DNA from: Blakeslea trispora
Lineage: Eukaryota; Mucoromycota; Mucoromycetes; Mucorales; Choanephoraceae
NCBI GenBank assembly: GCA_025331445.1
Contig: JAIWNE010000064.1
Span: 1 to 64,000 of the forward strand
Direction of reading: 5' to 3'
DNA: 64,000 nt
Below the pieces are notes generated by a model that made no database searches, was not told the DNA's origin, and was given only the letters and a program-made list of their open reading frames with translations. A program made the translations under genes and the position numbers. Positions 58,333 to 64,000 of this stretch are shown here, piece by piece (position 1 is the first letter of the stretch; every line of letters starts with the position of its first letter).

Positions 58333-60454
58333 ATGGCTTTCTTTGTTCGTCCTTCTAAATACCGTCACGTTTATGGTACTTGTGCTAAAAGAGACTTTTG
58401 TTATGACAATCTTCGTGTCAGCGCAAACGCTTGGGATACAAACATGGTGAAGGCCAATTCTGTAAGTAAACGTCCTTTCCATATGCTTTTTTGGGACTGA
58501 ATAGATAACCCATTTATGTGATCTATACAGCGCTTTATTTCCGTAAACTGGCAAGCATCTGGTGGTGGTGCTTTTGCTGTTATTCCTCACTCCCAAGTTG
58601 GTAAGAGCAGGATATATTTAAAAAAGCTGAGAGAGAGAGAAAGTGTGTTGACTTTGTTATTTAGGCAAATTACCTGAAAATTATCCCTTATATAGAGGTC
58701 ATACAGGTCCTGTTCTGGATACTGATTTCAATCCCTTCAACGATTATGTCATTGCTTCTGGCTCTGAAGACAGTAAGATCATGATCTGGGCTATTCCTGA
58801 ACAGTATGAAGAAGATCAAACAGATATTGAACCTATTTTGAAACTATCTGGTCATGGCCGGTAAAGTGGGGGGAAATCAACAAGAGGGCTATATATATAT
58901 TAGAAAAGCAGAGCGTGTTTTTTAGTAATACTTTTTTCTTTTTTTTTTTTATTCACAGTAAGGTGGGTCATGTTCTCTTCCACCCTGTGGCAGAAAATGT
59001 TTTGGCTTCCAGTAGTACTGATTTAACAATCAAATTGTGGGATATCGAGAAAGGCGTTGAGCGTCAAGAAATTACTGGTCATGGCGAAATCATTCAGTCT
59101 ATGGCTTGGAACTACAACGGTTCCTTGATGGCAACCACCTGTAGAGATAAAAAGCTTCGTATCTTTGATGTTCGCTCAAACAAAATCGTTCAAGAAGGCC
59201 CTGGTCACCAAGGTATCAAGGCATCCCGTGTCGTCTGGCTTGGTGATATGGATCGTTTGGCCACTACTGGTTTCTCTCGCATGAGTGATCGCCAGTTGAA
59301 TCTATGGGATACAAACAATCTTGCTAAGCCCCTCAAGTCTGAATTCATTGACACCTCATCTGGTGTCATCATGCCCTTCTATGATGCTGATACCAAGATG
59401 TTGTATCTTGCTGGTAAAGGGTAAGTTTTGTTTTTTAGGAAAGGAATGATGCGTTGTTACTAATATATGTTGCTTTTAGTGATGGTAACATTCGCTACTA
59501 TGAATATGATAATGATGTCATGTATCCTCTTTCTGAATACAAAGCTATTGAACCTCAAAGAGGTATGGCTTTCTTGCCCAAGCGTGCATTGCAAGTAAAT
59601 GAATGTGAGGTTGCAAGAGCCTATAAAGTTGGTACTACCTTGATTGAACCTATTTCATTCACTGTTCCCAGAAAGGTAAGTGAAACAAAAACAACTGTTG
59701 ATAAAATTCTAATTTTTTTTTAATAGTCGGATGCTTTCCAAGCTGATATTTTCCCTCCTTGTATTAGTGACGAGCCTTCACTTACTGCTGATGAATGGTT
59801 TGAAGGCAAGGATGCTAACCCCAAATTGATCAACCTTGAAGAAGGTTTTACAGCTAAGGCTAAGAAGGAATTCACTCCATCTGCACCTGCCGAGGAATCT
59901 ACCTCAGAACCCAAGAAGGCTGCTTCCATCTCCTCAAATAACGAAAAAGAGGTGAGTTTTGTTTGGCTTGGACGTACACCATATCACTTTTTTTTTTACT
60001 TATTGTCTGATGAATTTGTTTGCTCTTTTAGTCTCAAGAAACATGTGACCAACTCACTAAGGAGAACGAAGAATTAAAGGCTCAATTGGGTCAGAAAGAC
60101 ACCAAGATTAGACTTCTTGAAAACGAACTCGACAAACTCAAGACAGAATTAGCTGAATTACACTTGGCCAAAAAGAATGAAGCCAAGATTAAGGCTGAAG
60201 AGCTTAAGGCTGAAAAACCTGTTGTTGAAGAGCCCAAGGTTGAAGAGCCCAAGGTTGAAGAGCCCAAGGTTGAAGAGCCCAAAGTTGAAGAGTCCAAGGT
60301 TGAAGAGCCAAAGGTTGAAGAGCCAAAGGTTGAAGAGTCCAAGGTTGAAGAGCCTAAAATTGAAAAAACAAAGGCTGTTGAAGAATTAACCGAATTAGAA
60401 GAGCCTAAGGTTGAGGAAGCCAGTAATGACACATCTGGATTAGAGAAGCAATAA
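58333..60454 (+). CDS. CRN1: Coronin (actin-binding WD40 protein)
   Basis: Seven exons (58333-58461, 58531-58600, 58665-58860, 58959-59420, 59480-59675, 59727-59951, 60032-60454) encode 566 residues. The protein begins with the coronin signature (FVRPSKYRHVYG, then YDNLRVS), followed by WD40 repeats: GPVLDTDFNPFNDYVIASGS, then ASSSTDLTIKLWD, a GSLMATTCRDKKLRIFDVRS repeat and LNLWDTNN. The coronin extension follows (EYDNDVMYPLSEYKA, then RGMAFLPKRALQVNECEVAR). The linker is variable, then a VEEPK-repeat region, and a coiled coil (about residues 430-465) precedes the repeats. In this family the protein bundles F-actin, recruits Arp2/3 and localises to cortical patches and growing hyphal tips. 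Every junction keeps frame. Confidence 0.96.
60224..60358 (+). repeat. Nine 15-bp tandem repeats encoding VEEPK/VEESK in coronin
   Basis: Nine consecutive units of about 15 bp (GTTGAAGAGCCCAAG and close variants) encode an imperfect pentapeptide VEEPK, with Ser replacing Pro in two units. Units differ by single bases, mostly silent or P/S changes, so the array is not perfectly homogenised. It sits in the coronin linker after the coiled coil. Repeat number is likely to vary between strains by slippage. Confidence 0.9.
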
Positions 60455-61634
60455 GAATTTTCTTTTTAATATATTTTTATTTTTAATTTATTATGATAAC
60501 AATTTACCTTTTATGCTTTATTGTTTATTTCACTTGTTGTTTGTTTGGTCCGAAAATTCATAAAAAGACAGTTAAGCATCATGGCTACACTTACGAACCC
60601 TATAATTCGCAAGCAGCAGGACTCTAAAACCTCCCTCCATAAAGCACAAGACCAAAAATTTGTTGAAATTATATCATGTTGTCTACAGCGCACCTTCTTT
60701 GTACGCAAGCATGTATCAATCAAGTTTAACCAATCTTCTTGAAGTTCAAATTTGATAGTATCTTTCAAGAATGAGCTTCAAAGCTAGAATAGCGATGAAG
60801 TAAGTAACACAGACAAACACGGAGGGAGTCAATTTCTTATAGAGCAACCAGCAACAAGAGCTTTTTTTATCATTGGCAACGCTGTTCTTGTTCATATGTA
60901 AAGGAAAAATTGTTCTAACGTAGTTCTGTTGTTTACTTTTTATAACACTTCAAGTTCAAAAGTAGTGTTTAAGACAGCAGTGTACACTATTTTTGACGCG
61001 AAGAGAAAAAAAATATTGTATCTCTTGTAAAGTTGTCATGCTTAATATGTAAGAAAGATTTTCCTATTGACAACATGATTTGTTATCATCACAAGAGCAG
61101 GCTCGACAAAATTAGTTGCTATCTGAAAACTCTTTTCGATAGGTACATATGTCAGTATCAAAGTGCTATCGCGACTCTTGCAGCAATTTACTCTTCACTT
61201 CTGGCTTTGTTACTGTCAGCAAAAGCTTAACCACAAAGAAGGGTCTCTTTGAATTTTCGCTTCCGGCCCATAATTACCTTCAGAATAAAATGTATCTGTT
61301 GACGGACAACTTCATGATGAACAGCCGCCAAACTAAGACAGATTCTGATAGTCAACAACATAACAAGGGTATGCTATATAAAACTAACTTCTTTTTCGGA
61401 TTCCAAAAGCCATGACAGTCTAAGCGTATCACAGCAACAAAAATAAACCTAAGTTTTCAGAGCATTCAATCATTTGTTTTTGATTATTGTTATGAATGTT
61501 TATTGTAAATAGAAAGAGGTTATTTACAAACAAATAAAAAAAAATGAGATAGGGGAGGATGAAGTTGAAAATGAGGGTATAAATATATGTTCATAACAAT
61601 AAGGATGAATAGATATGGAAAGTTGACAATGATG
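60455..61634. other. Interval with no confident gene
   Basis: About 1.2 kb between the coronin and copper-transporter 3' ends. Several open frames of 60-90 codons occur on both strands (60511-60768 minus, 61033-61415 plus), none with a recognisable domain or splice support. Confidence 0.4.
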
Positions 61635-62261
61635 TTAATGGACATGATCAACATGGGAAGCACCTGCTAAATACTTGTATCTACCAAAAGCCATTTCGCC
61701 ACAGAAAATGCCCAGAATGATAACAAGAAAGAAACCTCCATTGCCTGTCATGACGACCATCATAAGCAAATAACTGACAAATGCAGTTAATGTATGCAAG
61801 AAACTTCTGATTGTATCAGTAGTCCAGGAAAAGCTAGGAATAGATGGCATGCCTAAAGGCTTTGGATATGTTGTGGAACTAAAAGATTCTTCTGACATGT
61901 CAGGATGCTTCTCGTGGCTAGTTCTTAATTCCTGGTGAGGAAAGAAAACGTTATTGTTAGTATTTTGTTTTGTATGTAAGTTTTATATACATACTGCGGT
62001 TGAGCTACTGGCTATTAATGTACTATCGTTACGCGAAGCTCTCCAAACGACAAAATAAGATTCAAACGCAGGCAAACTTCTTGAAAGAATAGAAATCAAA
62101 AAGAGTCCGAAACAAGCACCTATGTAAGCAGGTTCGGTTTGAGGTATCCATGAATTCAGCCAAAGACCGTCTCCACGAGCGCTCCAATGAAATATGCCCA
62201 TGTCCATACTCGAGGAACTGTTTATATCCATTGAATTCGAGGTAGTATGATGATGAGCCAT
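61635..62261 (-). CDS. CTR-family copper transporter
   Basis: Two exons (62261-61995 and 61931-61635) encode 187 residues. The N-terminus is His/Met-rich (MAHHHTT, then SSSMDMG), as in extracellular copper-sensing tails. Three membrane segments follow: one around IGACFGLFLISILS, then LHTLTAFVSYLLMMVVMTG with the Met-containing selectivity helix (M...M), and GGFFLVIILGIFCGEM with the G...G packing motif. Ctr proteins form trimers that import Cu(I). The C-terminus has an H.DHVH-type metal-binding tail. Expression is probably copper-controlled, but I saw no certain regulatory site. Confidence 0.9.
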
Positions 62262-62551
62262 TGTATAGTGGTTTCAATAAAGAGAAAAAGAACAAAAAAT
62301 AGAATGAAACAAGAAAATCCAATAAATAAAATCTTTAATTTTGACAGCTGGAGAGCAATAATCGCGCATTGGAGATGTCATCGTTTTTTTTGTCTCCTAT
62401 TCAAACGGACTTTATAGCATAAACACTGTGTTACTTGCCGCATATAGCTAGATCCTCTTAGTATAAAATCTCTTTCATGCAGCTTACTTTAGTCCTTCTT
62501 CGCGCTTGCTGACCTTGTACCTAAAGACCCAACCCCATTCTCTAACTGCCC

Positions 62552-62852
62552 ATGTCTCGCTTTCAACGTAGCATTTTGATTCATTGGAGTTTAGACCGAT
62601 TCCTCATTATCTGAGAAGAGCATTCTTGTGCCACTGGACAGCATTTCACTCATGATCACCCTCTAACATATCGTGTTTTGCCCCATCTTCCTCCTGGTTG
62701 CGCACATCATTGACCACACTCTCAACTCTTTTCCTTCAAAAGCTACTTCTAACTCGCTTTTATATTGGTATGCTCTCTTTGCAACTGCTTAGCAGCATGG
62801 ATTGCCTTTACCATCCTTTGCCTACCATCCCTTCTGTCCCCGATCCTTATGA
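62552..62852 (+). pseudogene. Decayed LINE reverse-transcriptase tail
   Basis: Protein-like text appears in two overlapping frames with stops: first SRFQRSILIHWSLDRF, a stop, then CATGQHFTHDHPLTYRVLPH, then a frame shift into IIDHTLNSFPSKATSNSLLY, another stop, and LPLPSFAYHPFCP. The Cys/His-type CATGQ-DH segment and the IDHTLN-S block resemble the end of fungal LINE-type reverse transcriptases. Stops and shifts show it is long dead. No poly(A) or direct repeats were identified. Confidence 0.35.
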
Positions 62853-63664
62853 TAGGTGGGTCTGCTCTTCCACAACATTAGCAAAAGAACACTGCTTTGT
62901 TTCTTTTTCTACTCATTTTCCTGTTACTTTGTACTCATTTGTTCCTTTATTCTTTAACTTCATTATCAAAATGTTTAAAAGCCTAAAGCAGGATTTTCAT
63001 GACGCTTGGCTATCGACTGCTACAGACTTATTGCCTGCATAGGAATATTTCGATTTTACAAGATCTATCAATCGCACCAGCACAATTTGTTGCAATATAT
63101 TGAGAAAGGTATTGCAAAATGCAAAGGCAAAGAACAAATCACCAATAGCTAACACCATTAATAAGTTCAATGTAATTTACTTTATTGTGTCGAACATGAG
63201 CAATCACTCGTTCAATTTTCTTGGAGTCGCGGCAAACGAAATCTTCTCTTCGATCAAGAATACATAAATGTTGCGAAAGCCGAGAACAGGCAGAGCACGA
63301 AAATAGGACAAGAGAGTAATAAAAGACTACAATTGAAATCACGAACGATACTGCCGGCGCTTCCTTCGAGTCTGTAGTATTGAATGTAAATTTTTGGACA
63401 AAGATATTACCTATTGTTTCAATGTTCTGACAAATTAGCATGATAGGTTGCTGCAAAAGTTCAACAATAATAACAGATTGTTACCGCAACTCTTGATGTC
63501 AATGACAAACAACACACTACTGAATACGAAGATATTTTTTTTTTGAGGTGTATGTTATCAAGCTATACACTTTTTTTTTATTCCAAACACATGTCTAGCT
63601 CTCTTCACTATCTACATCGATTTGACAAAAAAAAATCATCTACATCAATACCAGCAAAAAACAC
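62853..63664. other. Interval with no gene seen
   Basis: About 0.8 kb. A minus-strand open frame (63139-63456) shows no domain I recognise. T-runs at about 63535 and 63570 precede the last gene. Confidence 0.35.
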
Positions 63665-64000
63665 ATGGACAAAGAGATCGTTTGTTTGACCGAGGCTACC
63701 AATTTATCTAAGAAAAGATTTAATTTCCGCGCAACAAGGTTTTGTCAAATGTCTACCTAGGCATTTGAACAGTCAACGGTATTCGAACATTTTGGTGCCT
63801 GAAGATATTAGAAACTCTCAAGTATCTTTAGACAATTCTCAACTTACCGTTACCGACTCTCAAGTGAGACGAATGACGACTAGTGCCACTGTCACTTGCG
63901 ACTGGAATGATTTCAGTGATGCTGAATCGCTTGTTTTTGACGAAACTAGAGAGGAAAGCGAACACGAAGTTGTATCAACCGTCGTTGCCGAATCCTCCAA
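63665..64000 (+). CDS. Uncharacterised gene running off the right edge
   Basis: From about 63750 one frame stays open to the window end (HLNSQRYSNILVPEDIRNSQ onward), polar and acidic with no domain visible. Upstream, an ATG at 63665 opens a second frame (MDKEIVCLTEATNLSKKRF) that would join it if 22 bases (GTTTTGTC to CCTAG) were removed. That is too short for a normal intron, so the start is uncertain. Another possible start at 63592 lies in a third frame. Function unknown. Confidence 0.4.

Noticed and set aside
60091..60432. Ser/Thr-rich minus-strand open frame opposite coronin
   Set aside because: Antisense reading of the VEEPK repeat; no independent support.

Overview
The window looks like nuclear DNA of a filamentous fungus, most likely a Mucoromycota (Mucorales-type) species. 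The base composition is AT-rich. Genes are split by many short introns of about 45-90 nt with GT-AG ends and CTAAC-like branch sites. The gene set is typically fungal: SPT6, coronin, CDC25-type RasGEF, SulP permease, PEP4-type protease, CTR copper transporter and ribosomal protein eL6. Non-LTR retrotransposon tails of the kind common in these fungi are also present. The species call is inference; I could not run a search.

Layout. 1-4001 is a large palindrome: bases 1-1980 are an error-rich reverse complement of 2003-4001, so the left edge is almost certainly a fold-back assembly artefact. The real sequence starts near 2003 with a 5'-truncated M13 metallopeptidase, which converges on a membrane M28 peptidase. 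SPT6 (6921-11487), a MEMO1-family gene, an MFS transporter and a CK1-family kinase follow. 18.8-25.7 kb is gene-poor. It holds one coiled-coil gene, degenerate coding remnants, and a short 5'-truncated LINE with poly(A) and a 17-bp target-site duplication. 25.7-30 kb carries a UPF0014/FetB-like membrane protein and a PHD-finger Spp1-like COMPASS subunit. 31.0-34.4 kb holds a transposase-like zinc-finger gene on the minus strand. 35.5-46.4 kb contains a bZIP factor, a TCO89-like protein, RasGEF, a group II PLP decarboxylase and inositol-pentakisphosphate 2-kinase. 48-62.3 kb contains a SulP permease, a small GPI-type secreted protein, an aspartic protease, eL6, a GON7-like protein, coronin and a CTR copper transporter. 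The right edge cuts an unidentified gene.

Most genes are unrelated housekeeping or signalling genes in ordinary eukaryotic order. There are no operons, though some spacings are tight (for example 187 bp between the IPK1-like gene and the decarboxylase).

The most unusual object is the transposase-like gene at 31.1-34.3 kb. Its sense strand carries about 47 copies of the pentamer ATACC (often ATACCC) over 3.4 kb, in all three codon phases and slightly beyond the coding ends, with almost none in the opposite orientation. The gene is also broken by a 153-bp insertion with perfect 10-bp terminal inverted repeats and a 5-bp target-site duplication. Those inverted repeats contain the same ATACC/GGTAT core. 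Exon boundaries were worked out by hand from splice signals and frame; where they fail to close this is stated.
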